Part shown: one piece after another, positions 29,986 through 38,385 of the stretch
Numbering within the stretch: position 1 is the first letter of the stretch
Layout: the number at the start of each line of letters is the position of its first letter
Origin: Gammaproteobacteria bacterium
GTDB taxonomy: Bacteria; Pseudomonadota; Gammaproteobacteria; JAADGQ01
Direction of reading: 5' to 3'
Assembly (NCBI GenBank): GCA_013152295.1
Contig: JAADGQ010000154.1
Span: 1 to 38,833, forward strand
Length of the DNA: 38,833 bases
Program-made: the position numbers and the translations under genes
Notes under the pieces: generated by a model
Told to the model about the DNA's origin: nothing
Seen by the model: the letters and a program-made list of their open reading frames with translations, nothing else
Databases searched by the model: none

Positions 29986-30137
29986 CGTTTTGCTACTGCT
30001 ATTTATAAAGGGGCGGCTTTGCGCCGCGTATTTGGTCGGAGTGTTTTTGACGGCATCGGGGGGGCACTGCATACTATGGACATGTGCGCTTTCCTATCAT
30101 GCCGACGATCTCTTTTAACCTCTGTTACCTCAGGGTA

Positions 30138-32414
30138 ATGCAAAAACTTGCAATGGGCAAACAGGGAATGACCGCCGTTTTGGCGGTGACTGTCATCTTG
30201 ATTGGTATCATTTTTAACCAGTTGCCCATTCAGCTCGTGTCGGAGAGAAGCCTTGGTTTGTCGCTTCTTTTCAAGTTGAGAGGTCCGCTTCCGGCACCGA
30301 CCGATGTGGTATTGGTCAGCATCGATAAAAGCACTGCCGATGCGCTTGACCTCAGCATTGAATTAAAAACCTGGCCGCGCCGGTTACACGCAAAACTGAT
30401 TGATAACCTTGCACGCGCCGGTGTCGCAGTCACGGTTTTTGACATCTATTTTAAAGGTGCAACGCGCACCGAAGATGACCAAGCCTTGGCGACAAGCATC
30501 GGCAATGCCGGTAATGTCGTGCTGTTTTCCCAGTTGCAGCGTGAGGTGACACCGCTGTTATCCTCGTCTGACACCGCAGTAACGACAATAGAGATCAATC
30601 GTGATCGCATGGTGGCGCCCTTTGAGCCCATCGCTGCCGAAGCCGCAGCCTTGGCGCTGTTTCCGCTGCCCAAAGTTTCGCTCAGCGTCAGCCAGTTTTG
30701 GGCTTTTTACGCGATGGATGCGCTGCCGACGTTGCCTGCTGCTGCGCTGGAGCTGTTCGTGCTATCTGACCCTGGCGCGCTGTTTACAGTGCTTGATAGC
30801 CTTCGCCCGCAGCAGAGCGGTGATATTCAGCAGCGCTTCGCCGCAACAAAAAGCAGCTCGGCGCTGGCGCTCAGTCTGCGTTCGCTATTCAGGAATGATC
30901 CCTCTTTAATCCATGCTGTACTGGCACAGTTCGACAAAAACGCAAAAAAAAGTCATCGCTTAGAAGCGCTGCTCAACATGTATCTCGCTGATAGTCGCCT
31001 CGATCTGAACTTCTATGGCCCGCCCCACACCATTACCCGTGTCCCCTACCTTGATGTGTTAAACGGCACTGAGGAGGCGTTGACTAAGGTTCGTAATAAA
31101 GTCGTCTTTGTCGGCTATTCGGGGCGTTTTTTGCCGGAGCAGCAAGATAGCTTTTACACAGTATTTTCCCAAAACAACGGATTGGATATCAGCGGGGTAG
31201 AGATTGCAGCGATGGCGTTCTCTAATCTTCTTCATCAACAAACTTTACACCCGGCACCTCCGGTTTTGTTTGCTATTGTTTACGGTCTGTTTATCACGCT
31301 GGTCGGTTATGCTTTGGCGCAACGCGCATCGGCGGGTGTGGCGATTGCTTGTATGTTGTTGCTCAGTGCTGCCTATTTTACGGTCAGCTATTTGCTGTTT
31401 GCACGTTATCAGCTATGGCTGCCGTGGGTTGTGCCACTGCTGGTTCAGACACCATTGGTGCTAATTTTTACACTGCTATGGCAGCATAAGCGCGTGCAGG
31501 CACGGCATGACAAGATACACCATGCTTTTGCGCGCTTTATTCCCGGTACTGCTGTTGAGCAGTTGGGTGAACATGGTGCGCAGTTGTTGTCGCGTGCTGC
31601 GTGTGCGGAAGCCGTCTTCGGTGTCTGCATGGCCACCGATGCCAGACAGTACACTCGGCTGGCGGAAAGCATGGATGCGCAGCGATTGCACGTGTTTATG
31701 AAGCGCTATTATGAAGGGCTGTTTGCGCCGGTCAGCAGGCATGGTGGATATGTCTCTGACATTGTCGGTGACGCAATGATGGCGATATGGCACGCACCAG
31801 AAACAGAGTGGGAATCACCTCAGTTGCGCGAGGCGGCCTGTCAAGCGGCGCTGGATATCGTTGCGCAGGAGCATAGACGCCTCTCTCAAGGTGGTGTTGT
31901 GTCGCTTAAAACACGCATCGGCATTCATTGCGGCGAGGTTTCAATCGGCCACATTGGTGCCGGTGATCACTATGAATATCGCGCGGTTGGCGATACGGTG
32001 AACACTGCGTCACGTATTGAGAACCTCAATAAACGGCTCGGTACCTCTATTTTGGTCTCGAGTGAGACGATTGAAAATCTGTCAATGCTACTTTCAACAC
32101 GATTGAGTTGCAGTCGAGAGTTGGGTGATTTTCAGTTTGTTGGCAAGAGCACGTCGATCAATATTCATGAACTGCTCAGCACTCAAGGCCATTGTAATGA
32201 CAGCATTGAGGCTATGACGGAGCTTTTTGCCAAGGGGCTGTGCGCATACCGTCAACAGTCGTGGTCTGTTGCCATCAGTAAATTCAGCGAGCTGTTACGC
32301 ATCGTCCCCGATGATGGCCCGGCACGCTACTATCTGCAACGCTGCCAGGACCTCACAACCTGCCACCCCTTAAGCGGATGGAGCGGGGTTATTGTGTTGA
32401 ATGAGAAGGATTAA
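30138..32414 (+). CDS. CHASE2-domain class III adenylate/guanylate cyclase
   Basis: A protein of about 758 aa. N-terminal membrane segment (about 10-30), large periplasmic CHASE2 sensor domain (about 35-370, with VLVSIDKSTADAL and VGYSGRFLPEQQDSFYTVF), three membrane helices (about 385-460) and a cytoplasmic cyclase domain (about 500-660). Both metal aspartates are kept (ATDARQYT and VGDAMMAIW), as are the Asn and Arg in AVGDTVNTASRIE. The purine-selecting lysine before the second motif is Asp (SDIVGD), so substrate and activity need testing. A TPR-like segment (AYRQQSWSVAISKFSELLRI) is near the end. The start is uncertain: ATGs occur at 30084, 30138, 30153 and 30168. It lies upstream of the FecR-TPR-barrel gene in the same direction. 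Confidence 0.88.
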   Translation: MQKLAMGKQGMTAVLAVTVILIGIIFNQLPIQLVSERSLGLSLLFKLRGPLPAPTDVVLVSIDKSTADALDLSIELKTWPRRLHAKLIDNLARAGVAVTVFDIYFKGATRTEDDQALATSIGNAGNVVLFSQLQREVTPLLSSSDTAVTTIEINRDRMVAPFEPIAAEAAALALFPLPKVSLSVSQFWAFYAMDALPTLPAAALELFVLSDPGALFTVLDSLRPQQSGDIQQRFAATKSSSALALSLRSLFRNDPSLIHAVLAQFDKNAKKSHRLEALLNMYLADSRLDLNFYGPPHTITRVPYLDVLNGTEEALTKVRNKVVFVGYSGRFLPEQQDSFYTVFSQNNGLDISGVEIAAMAFSNLLHQQTLHPAPPVLFAIVYGLFITLVGYALAQRASAGVAIACMLLLSAAYFTVSYLLFARYQLWLPWVVPLLVQTPLVLIFTLLWQHKRVQARHDKIHHAFARFIPGTAVEQLGEHGAQLLSRAACAEAVFGVCMATDARQYTRLAESMDAQRLHVFMKRYYEGLFAPVSRHGGYVSDIVGDAMMAIWHAPETEWESPQLREAACQAALDIVAQEHRRLSQGGVVSLKTRIGIHCGEVSIGHIGAGDHYEYRAVGDTVNTASRIENLNKRLGTSILVSSETIENLSMLLSTRLSCSRELGDFQFVGKSTSINIHELLSTQGHCNDSIEAMTELFAKGLCAYRQQSWSVAISKFSELLRIVPDDGPARYYLQRCQDLTTCHPLSGWSGVIVLNEKD

Positions 32415-32501
32415 GGGGCACTTTTATATGGCACTGCTTTAATAGGCTTGAGCTATAGCGCAGGAAAAATACTACAAAAACAGCTATTCAAGAGAATTTT
32501 C

Positions 32502-32529
32502 TGGACACCTTGGTGAATTTTTGTACAAT
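32502..32529 (+). promoter_or_regulatory. Probable promoter of the FecR-TPR-barrel gene
   Basis: TGGACA (32502-32507) and TACAAT (32524-32529) are 16 bases apart in the 316-base gap after the cyclase gene. It would give a leader of nearly 200 bases before the ATG at 32731, holding the tandem repeat. No terminator for the cyclase gene is visible, so read-through is also possible. Confidence 0.45.
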
Positions 32530-32694
32530 GGTTGCCACTGACTGGTTGACTCATCGACTCTCTTTCCCCCTTCAAATGACCAATATTGAATGCGTATCGT
32601 CCCTATTTTGACACTACAGAGCAGCGGCATTCGACGCACTTGTCGCGCTTTTTCTTCTGTATGTTCAGCTATTTTTGAAAAAAATCGATGCAAG

Positions 32695-32736
32695 AGGTCG
32701 TTGTGCCGAGGTCGCTATGCCGAAGTCGCTATGCCA
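32695..32736 (+). repeat. Three tandem 14-bp repeats over the translation start
   Basis: The units are AGGTCGTTGTGCCG (32695), AGGTCGCTATGCCG (32709) and AAGTCGCTATGCCA (32723). Each holds a GAGG or GAAG ribosome-site-like stretch 5 bases before a GTG or ATG (32703, 32717, 32731). Because 14 is not a multiple of 3, the three start codons are in different frames. Only the last opens the full-length gene; the first ends within 15 codons and the second at 32953. Confidence 0.8.
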
Positions 32737-35700
32737 GAGTTGCGTAGCAGGGAACTTGCTTGTAGCCCGTTATGGTTGCTGCTGCTGTGTGGTCTGTTTC
32801 CCACCGAAACGCTGGCTAGTAGCTGTGAAGTGTGGTCTGCCCGCGCCGAATCCATCGAGGGTTCAGTTGAGGTTCGCACTTTCGGCTTCAAACCTTGGGT
32901 TGCTGTCAGTTCAGGTGACAACTTTTGTCTTGGCGATACAGTTCGCGTGCTGAAAAACAGCCGTGCAGCTCTCTATCTCAATAATGGCACGCTATTGCGG
33001 CTAGATGAGCAGAGCGTTGTTACGTTCACGGGTGAGCAGGACGAAAAATCGTTCTGGCTTAAACTGGTTAAAGGTGTCGGACACTTTATCAGTCGCATCA
33101 AACACTCTTTTACAGTCGTGACCCCCTTTGTTAATGCAGCCGTTGAGGGGACTGAGTTTGTCGTGCAGACGACAGACGGCGGGAGCCGTGTCACCGTTTT
33201 CGAGGGCCAGGTTGCGGCGCATAATGAACTCGGTCGAATCACCCTGCGCAGTGGTCAATCGGCTACCGCGAGCGGACGCCATGCGCCGATGCTAATATCA
33301 GTTATGCAGCCTCGGGATGCTGTGCAGTGGGCGCTCTACTATCCACCACTGTTGCCTTTTGATGAGATGGCGTTGAGTCCGGCAGAAGGCAAGCTCGCGG
33401 CGTGGCAAGAGAAAACAGCGCAGTCGGTCGCACGCTATCAAACGGGTGATATCAGAGGCGCCCTTGAGAGCATTAGCGCCATCGGCGCAGAACCCAAAGA
33501 GACGCGCTTTTATCTCTATCGAGCGGCACTGAGTCTATCCGTGGGGCGTGTCGAGGTTGCCCGTCAGGCAATTCAGCAGGCTCTTCGGTTGCAGCAAAAT
33601 AATGCTTCGGCACTTGCTCTGCAAGCGATTATTGCTCTGGTTAATAATGATAAAGAGCGCGCGTTACAGCGTGCTAAGCAAGCAGTTGTCAGCGATGCCA
33701 GTGCCGTTAGCGCACAACTGGCGCTCTCTTACGCGCAGCAGGCCTATTTCGATTTAAAACAGGCGCGAATCACCATCGAGCACGCTGTAACGATACATGA
33801 ACATGATGCGCTGTTATGGGCTCGTTTAGCCGAGTTACACCTTATGTTTGGTGAACCGGAGGCTGCACAGGCAGCGGCGCAAAAAGCGATGGAACTTGCG
33901 CCCGGACTGGCGCATACGCACACAGTGCTCGGTTTCAGTGCACTGACCCACGGCGATTTAAGTGCGGCACAACAAGCGTTCACAACTGCTATCGAGTTGG
34001 AGCAGGGTGCTCCCCTGCCGCGTTTGGGGTTAGGTCTGCTGACGATTAACAGAGGGAAGCTTGAGCAGGGCCGTCATTACATTGAGGTTAGCGCAAGCCT
34101 TGACCCCAATAATGCATTAATCCGCAGCTATCTGGGTAAAGCCTATTTTGAAGAACGGCGTGACAATCTCGCGACAGACCAGTACTTGATGGCTGAACAG
34201 CTCTCGCCGCTGGACCCAACGCCGTGGTTTTACCAGGCAATTTTGGAGCAGACACTCAATCGTCCAGTGGTCGCTCTCAGTGCTTTGAATCGCTCGATCG
34301 AACTTAATGACAACCGCGCTATTTATCGTTCGCGCCTGCTGCTTGATGAAGACCGGGCTGCGCGAACCACTAGCCTGGCACGTATCTATCGCGACCTTGG
34401 CTTTAAACAGCAGGCTTTTCTGGAGAGTCAGAAGTCACTCAGCAGAGACCCGACCAATTACTCCGCACACCGTTTTTTGGCAGATACTTACGCGGGCGAG
34501 TCACGCCATGAAATTGCCCGAGTTAGTGAGCTACTACAGGCGCAACTGTTGCAGCCGCTGAGTTTGGGCCCGATTCAACCCCAATTGGCGGAGAGCAACC
34601 TGGCTCTATTTAATGAGGGTGGATCTGCGCGTCTGTCATTTAATGAATTTAACCGTCTTTTTGTGCGGAATGGCACCAGGCTACACAGTAATCTGCTTGT
34701 TGGCAGCAATAACACCTGGGCAGATGACTTTGTTGTCTCCGGCTTGAACGAGCGTTTTTCGTACAGCGTCGGACAGTTTCACTATGAGACAGATGGCTTC
34801 AGAGAGAACAATGATCTAACTCACGACATCTACAATGCGTTTGGCCAGATGCGTGTTACTCCCCGTCTAAGTCTGCAAGCCGAACTGCGCAGAAAAAAGA
34901 CGGCGCAGGGTGATCTTGTGCTTAACTTTGATCCGGCGGATTTCTCAACGGTTAACCGTCGCCGAGTGACACAAGATACCGCAAGAGTGGGTGGCCGTTA
35001 TCAATTAAGTGCGCAATCGAACACTATTTTTTCATATATTCACAGCAAGCGGGAGGGGAGGCAGCAATTATTGTCCCAGGCCCCTTCTGTGGTAGAGGCG
35101 GATGATAATAGAAGCGATCAAATAGAAGCCCAGTACCTTTTTCAGCACGAAAAATTTAATTTAACCACGGGCATCAGTGCCTACGACGTTAAGCAAAAGT
35201 TTGACAGTGCTTTTGATTGGAGTGCTATATTCGGCTCGAACTGCCCGCCGTTTCCGCCTGTGCCTTGCGGTGAAGTGGGCGAAAATCCAAGAAAAGCGCG
35301 CAGCGCTTATCTCTATAGTAATATTTTCACGACTTCAAAAATATGGAATATTGGCTTCAGTTATGATTCTGTTGAAAAGGGAGCGCTCGACTTGAATGAG
35401 GTGAGCCCGAAAATCGGTTTGCAATGGAGTCTTTCAGAGCAAACTACACTAAGAGCCGCCTATTTTGAAACCATTAAAAAAACATTAACGGTACAGCAGA
35501 CCATCGAGCCTACGCAGGTTGCAGGTTTTAATCAGCTATTTGATGATCACAACGGGACGCAATCTGCATTCACAGGGCTTGGTGTTGACTCTAAAATTAA
35601 CGCATCCCTTTTTGGTAGCGTTGAATTTTATCTTCGCGACCTTGATGTTCCCGTTTTCAGCGACACAAAAGTTACACAGTTTAACCGGAAAGAGGCGTTT

Positions 35701-36123
35701 TATCGTATTCAGATGGACTGGGCTGCGTACGCTCGTTGGGCAGCGTCAGTAAGATATCAACAAGAGAGAGTCAGCAATAAGGCGCCTGGCCCCGAACGCG
35801 TGGAGACGGCTCAAGTGCCTGTCAAAATTAGCTACTTTCATCCGAATAATGCTTTCGGAAAGCTCACTGCAACGCACGTTCGCCAGCATGTAACGCTGGA
35901 TTCCGGCACGTCATTTTCTTCTCGTACTGAGGCATTCTTCGTTGTCGATCTGGCTATTGGCTATCGCCTGCCCAATCGATGGGGGTCGATCACTCTAGAG
36001 GCTCGCAACCTGTTTGATAAAACGTTTATTTTTCAGGATCAGAACTTCATGCGTTCAGAGCCGGTTAGTTATGAGTTCATTCCAGAACGCACGATCATGA
36101 CTCAGCTTTCACTTAATATCTGA
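32731..36123 (+). CDS. FecR domain-TPR-outer-membrane barrel fusion protein
   Basis: A protein of about 1130 aa. Signal peptide (LWLLLLCGLFPTETLA, cleavage near residue 30), then a FecR-type domain (about 35-190) with LGDTVRVLKNSRAALYLNNG, VKGVGHFISRI and TPFVNAAVEGTEFVV. Next come many TPR helices (about 220-620, for example AQQAFTTAIELEQG and YLGKAYFEERRDNLAT). The C-terminal part (about 630-1130) is strand-rich and ends like a TonB-dependent-receptor barrel (GSITLEARNLFDKTFIFQDQ). No plug or TonB box is seen. The frame is open upstream to 32590, but the signal peptide fixes the start at 32731. Such a protein would sit in the outer membrane with its FecR and TPR parts in the periplasm. Function unknown; an envelope sensor, secretion or assembly role is inferred. 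Confidence 0.85.
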   Translation: MPELRSRELACSPLWLLLLCGLFPTETLASSCEVWSARAESIEGSVEVRTFGFKPWVAVSSGDNFCLGDTVRVLKNSRAALYLNNGTLLRLDEQSVVTFTGEQDEKSFWLKLVKGVGHFISRIKHSFTVVTPFVNAAVEGTEFVVQTTDGGSRVTVFEGQVAAHNELGRITLRSGQSATASGRHAPMLISVMQPRDAVQWALYYPPLLPFDEMALSPAEGKLAAWQEKTAQSVARYQTGDIRGALESISAIGAEPKETRFYLYRAALSLSVGRVEVARQAIQQALRLQQNNASALALQAIIALVNNDKERALQRAKQAVVSDASAVSAQLALSYAQQAYFDLKQARITIEHAVTIHEHDALLWARLAELHLMFGEPEAAQAAAQKAMELAPGLAHTHTVLGFSALTHGDLSAAQQAFTTAIELEQGAPLPRLGLGLLTINRGKLEQGRHYIEVSASLDPNNALIRSYLGKAYFEERRDNLATDQYLMAEQLSPLDPTPWFYQAILEQTLNRPVVALSALNRSIELNDNRAIYRSRLLLDEDRAARTTSLARIYRDLGFKQQAFLESQKSLSRDPTNYSAHRFLADTYAGESRHEIARVSELLQAQLLQPLSLGPIQPQLAESNLALFNEGGSARLSFNEFNRLFVRNGTRLHSNLLVGSNNTWADDFVVSGLNERFSYSVGQFHYETDGFRENNDLTHDIYNAFGQMRVTPRLSLQAELRRKKTAQGDLVLNFDPADFSTVNRRRVTQDTARVGGRYQLSAQSNTIFSYIHSKREGRQQLLSQAPSVVEADDNRSDQIEAQYLFQHEKFNLTTGISAYDVKQKFDSAFDWSAIFGSNCPPFPPVPCGEVGENPRKARSAYLYSNIFTTSKIWNIGFSYDSVEKGALDLNEVSPKIGLQWSLSEQTTLRAAYFETIKKTLTVQQTIEPTQVAGFNQLFDDHNGTQSAFTGLGVDSKINASLFGSVEFYLRDLDVPVFSDTKVTQFNRKEAFYRIQMDWAAYARWAASVRYQQERVSNKAPGPERVETAQVPVKISYFHPNNAFGKLTATHVRQHVTLDSGTSFSSRTEAFFVVDLAIGYRLPNRWGSITLEARNLFDKTFIFQDQNFMRSEPVSYEFIPERTIMTQLSLNI

Positions 36124-36200
36124 TTTTGGCATGTTGATTATTGACATATAAGGAGCTACACAAACGGTGGCATAACATGGAAAACTAAAGGAGAAGTATC

Positions 36201-36629
36201 ATGTCAACAAAATCATTATTAATCATTGGCACTATGGATAAAAAAGAGCCTGGCCGGGCAGGTCAGCGAAGCCGTTTTTTATTAAAATCGCAACTATTTC
36301 TATATTTGATCCTTGGTGGATGCCTGTTGCTTGGGTTTTCATCAGTAGCCGTGAGCGCACCGCCGCTGCAGGCGACAAAAGTGCTCAGCGACAAAATGGA
36401 TAGCGACCTTAAATTTAGCCAGAGTCGCGTTGCTTTGGTTTTGGTTGTTGATGAAAATGGTGCGATTCAGGCGCATCGTGGTGCAAAGACAAAAGCGCCG
36501 GTTCTTTCGAAGTTCCCCCTGCATGCTGCAGATATCACCAATATGACCGGTATTACTGTGTTTGCTACGAGTAATCCAAAAACGTGCTGGACAACCACCA
36601 GTGGTGACCTGTACTGCGTCGAGTGGTAG
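36201..36629 (+). CDS. Small exported or membrane-anchored protein, unknown function
   Basis: 142 aa with a strong ribosome site (AAAGGAGA, 36187-36194) before the ATG. A basic N-terminus is followed by one hydrophobic segment (about 33-53, LFLYLILGGCLLLGFSS) and a possible cleavage after AVSA. The remaining 90 residues are hydrophilic. The C-terminus holds a cysteine pair (PKTCWTTTSGDLYCVEW) that could form a disulfide in the periplasm. I recognise no family. It lies 77 bases after the barrel gene on the same strand and ends before a terminator, so it is probably the last member of that unit. The long N-region before the hydrophobic segment is unusual for a plain signal peptide. Confidence 0.75.
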   Translation: MSTKSLLIIGTMDKKEPGRAGQRSRFLLKSQLFLYLILGGCLLLGFSSVAVSAPPLQATKVLSDKMDSDLKFSQSRVALVLVVDENGAIQAHRGAKTKAPVLSKFPLHAADITNMTGITVFATSNPKTCWTTTSGDLYCVEW

Positions 36630-36672
36630 CAGGTCTGTCTTGAATTACGTTGTTTGATATTACATTGACAGA

Positions 36673-36702
36673 TGGTCGGCCTCTATGGGTCGGCCATTTT
36701 TT
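36673..36702 (+). terminator. Intrinsic terminator after the small exported protein gene
   Basis: TGGTCGGCC (36673-36681) pairs with GGTCGGCCA (36688-36696) as RNA, with two G-U pairs. The loop has six bases and six T residues follow (36697-36702). It would end the cyclase/barrel/small protein transcript. Confidence 0.75.
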
Positions 36703-36869
36703 CAAGATGTCACCTGAAAATTTATTTGATCGTTGATCAATCGACCGCAGTACCCACTCTTGTAAAAGAGTCAGCAATCACTCCTCCTATCCCATCAAGC
36801 GCACCAGTTTTATGTCGAAGCTTTGTGCATAGAAATGTCTCACGCATAAAAAATAGAGGTAGAACCTTC

Positions 36870-37292
36870 ATGAATGTTACCGAAATAGCTTTTGCAAAGC
36901 ATCTGGCTATCACAGTGCGTGATGATGGCCGACTTGAATTGCCATTCAACGATTATCTACAAAACCATCTGAATACCATTCATGCCAGTGCACAATTCGG
37001 TTTGGCGGAAACAGCGAGCGGTGCGCACCTGCTGTCGCTCTTCCCCGAACTTGCGCAAACAGTTGTTCCTCTGCTACGTGATGCGCAGGTCAAGTTTAAG
37101 CGACCTGCCACCAGTACTCTGTGCGCTTATCCCTCCACCGAAAAGGCGACGCTTACAAAGTTTAGCAAACAGATCACCAGTAAAGGGCGAGGCACGATTC
37201 GTGTTGATGTTGAACTTCGTGATGCGGAGGGTATGGTTGTCTGTGTTGCATCCTATCAGTGGTTTGTTCAGAAAATAGATGGCAACAGATGA
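36870..37292 (+). CDS. Hotdog-fold protein (DUF4442/PaaI-like thioesterase)
   Basis: 140 aa. The pattern LQNHLNTIHASAQFGLAETASG, followed by VKFKRPATST and a strand-rich C-terminus ending VASYQWFVQKI, matches hotdog-fold DUF4442-type proteins. These are related to acyl-CoA thioesterases, with the catalytic region on the long helix (NTIHASAQFGLAE). The substrate is unknown. The frame is open back to 36672, but that part covers the terminator, so the ATG at 36870 (AGAGG upstream) is chosen. The gene seems independent of its neighbours. Confidence 0.8.
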   Translation: MNVTEIAFAKHLAITVRDDGRLELPFNDYLQNHLNTIHASAQFGLAETASGAHLLSLFPELAQTVVPLLRDAQVKFKRPATSTLCAYPSTEKATLTKFSKQITSKGRGTIRVDVELRDAEGMVVCVASYQWFVQKIDGNR

Positions 37293-37352
37293 GTTTGTGA
37301 AAGCGATGCTGAATGGCAGGATTAATGGCAGGGTTTACTGAATCTGTTGGAT

Positions 37353-37439
37353 ATGCTTGAGGAGCAGTGGACAACCGTTGATAAAGCATGGATGATTGAA
37401 CTCAAGAAATATATATCTGTGACACGCAATTCGAGTTGA
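37353..37439 (+). other. Possible 28-codon ORF
   Basis: In the 212-base gap after the hotdog gene, an ATG opens a short frame with ordinary-looking codons (MLEEQWTTVDKAWMIELKKY and a few more residues). In-frame leucine codons just upstream are also protein-like. It may be a remnant of a larger gene. No ribosome site is visible. Confidence 0.2.
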
Positions 37440-37504
37440 GTTTCTATGTCTCCAGTCACTCACAGGACTTTTTCGTTCTTTACTTATGGATACCTTTTCT
37501 CGTT

Positions 37505-38146
37505 ATGAAACTTAAATCACGTACTTTTTTGTTGTTAATGACGCTTCTTTATTTGCCAATATCGTTTGCAGAGAATCAATTTGTTAAGGACATTAGCGAT
37601 TTTCGAGAAGTTTATCTGAAAGCGACGGATGGCAATGCACGCGCGGTGCGCAAGGCGATCAAAGGGGCTCGTGTGCTGGAGAGTCGGCACGGGAAAAGCC
37701 CATTAGTACTCGCTTATAAAGGTGGTGCGCTCGCTTTAAGAGGTTCAAACGCGGCTAAGCGCCCGCTCGATAGAATGCGTGAAACTGAAGAAGGGTTGGT
37801 GGTTTTGGATCGCGCTTTGCGCATGTTATCAAAACACAAAGGAGGTTACCTTGAAGCGATTGAGACTCGATTGGTAGCCGCCTTCATCTTTATCAACTTG
37901 CCAGATTCCCGTTTTCACCGTCTTAAAGCGGGAGATCGCCTGATTGAACAACTGCTGGCTCATCCAAAATTGATGCAGATGCCACAGAGTTTGCAAGCAT
38001 CTATCTATTTTGCAGCCGCGACCAGTGCTGAAAAACGTAATAACCCGGCACAGTCTAAACACTATCTGGAGCTAACAGTTAAGACAGATCGTGAAGGAAA
38101 GAATGGAAAAAAAGCACAGATGTTGTTGATGAATATGACTGATTAA
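37505..38146 (+). CDS. Exported protein of unknown function
   Basis: 213 aa beginning with a signal peptide (MKLKSRTFLLLMTLLYLPIS, cleavage after SFA). The mature part is mainly alpha-helical with a TPR-like feel: VRKAIKGARVLESRHGKSPL, YKGGALALRG and the final helix pair around AQSKHYLELTVKTDREGKNG. I recognise no family. The start is the ATG at 37505, because the signal peptide begins there; a TTG at 37436 opens the frame earlier. It stands alone between the hotdog gene and the HU-like gene. Confidence 0.75.
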   Translation: MKLKSRTFLLLMTLLYLPISFAENQFVKDISDFREVYLKATDGNARAVRKAIKGARVLESRHGKSPLVLAYKGGALALRGSNAAKRPLDRMRETEEGLVVLDRALRMLSKHKGGYLEAIETRLVAAFIFINLPDSRFHRLKAGDRLIEQLLAHPKLMQMPQSLQASIYFAAATSAEKRNNPAQSKHYLELTVKTDREGKNGKKAQMLLMNMTD

Positions 38147-38385
38147 ACGGGCAGGTTTTGCTGCATTGTAGGTTCATATTGATATTTTGGCGGTATTTTT
38201 GATTTTTTTACCCATTTTTCAGTGGTTTTCAGCGATTTATTCCACTAAAGGTATTGTAGAGTTTAATAAATAGTATAAAATTGGTGTCGATTTTGTTGTG
38301 TTACACTTTTTAAGGTTTTTTTAATAAGTGTTTTTTGAATTGTTTAAATAAGGCTCTAAAAGAGCGGAGTCTATCGGAGATTACT

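Noticed and set aside
32675-32953. Open frame overlapping the start of the barrel gene
   Set aside because: Shadow frame with a cysteine-rich, non-domain-like product; relevant only as a possible decoy start from the 14-bp repeat.
36672-36869. N-terminal extension of the hotdog-fold gene
   Set aside because: The extension covers an intrinsic terminator and has no family-like sequence; the ATG at 36870 has a better ribosome site.
38254-38279. TTGTAG...TATAAA as promoter of the HU-like gene
   Set aside because: The spacer is only 14 bases, too short for a normal sigma-70 promoter.
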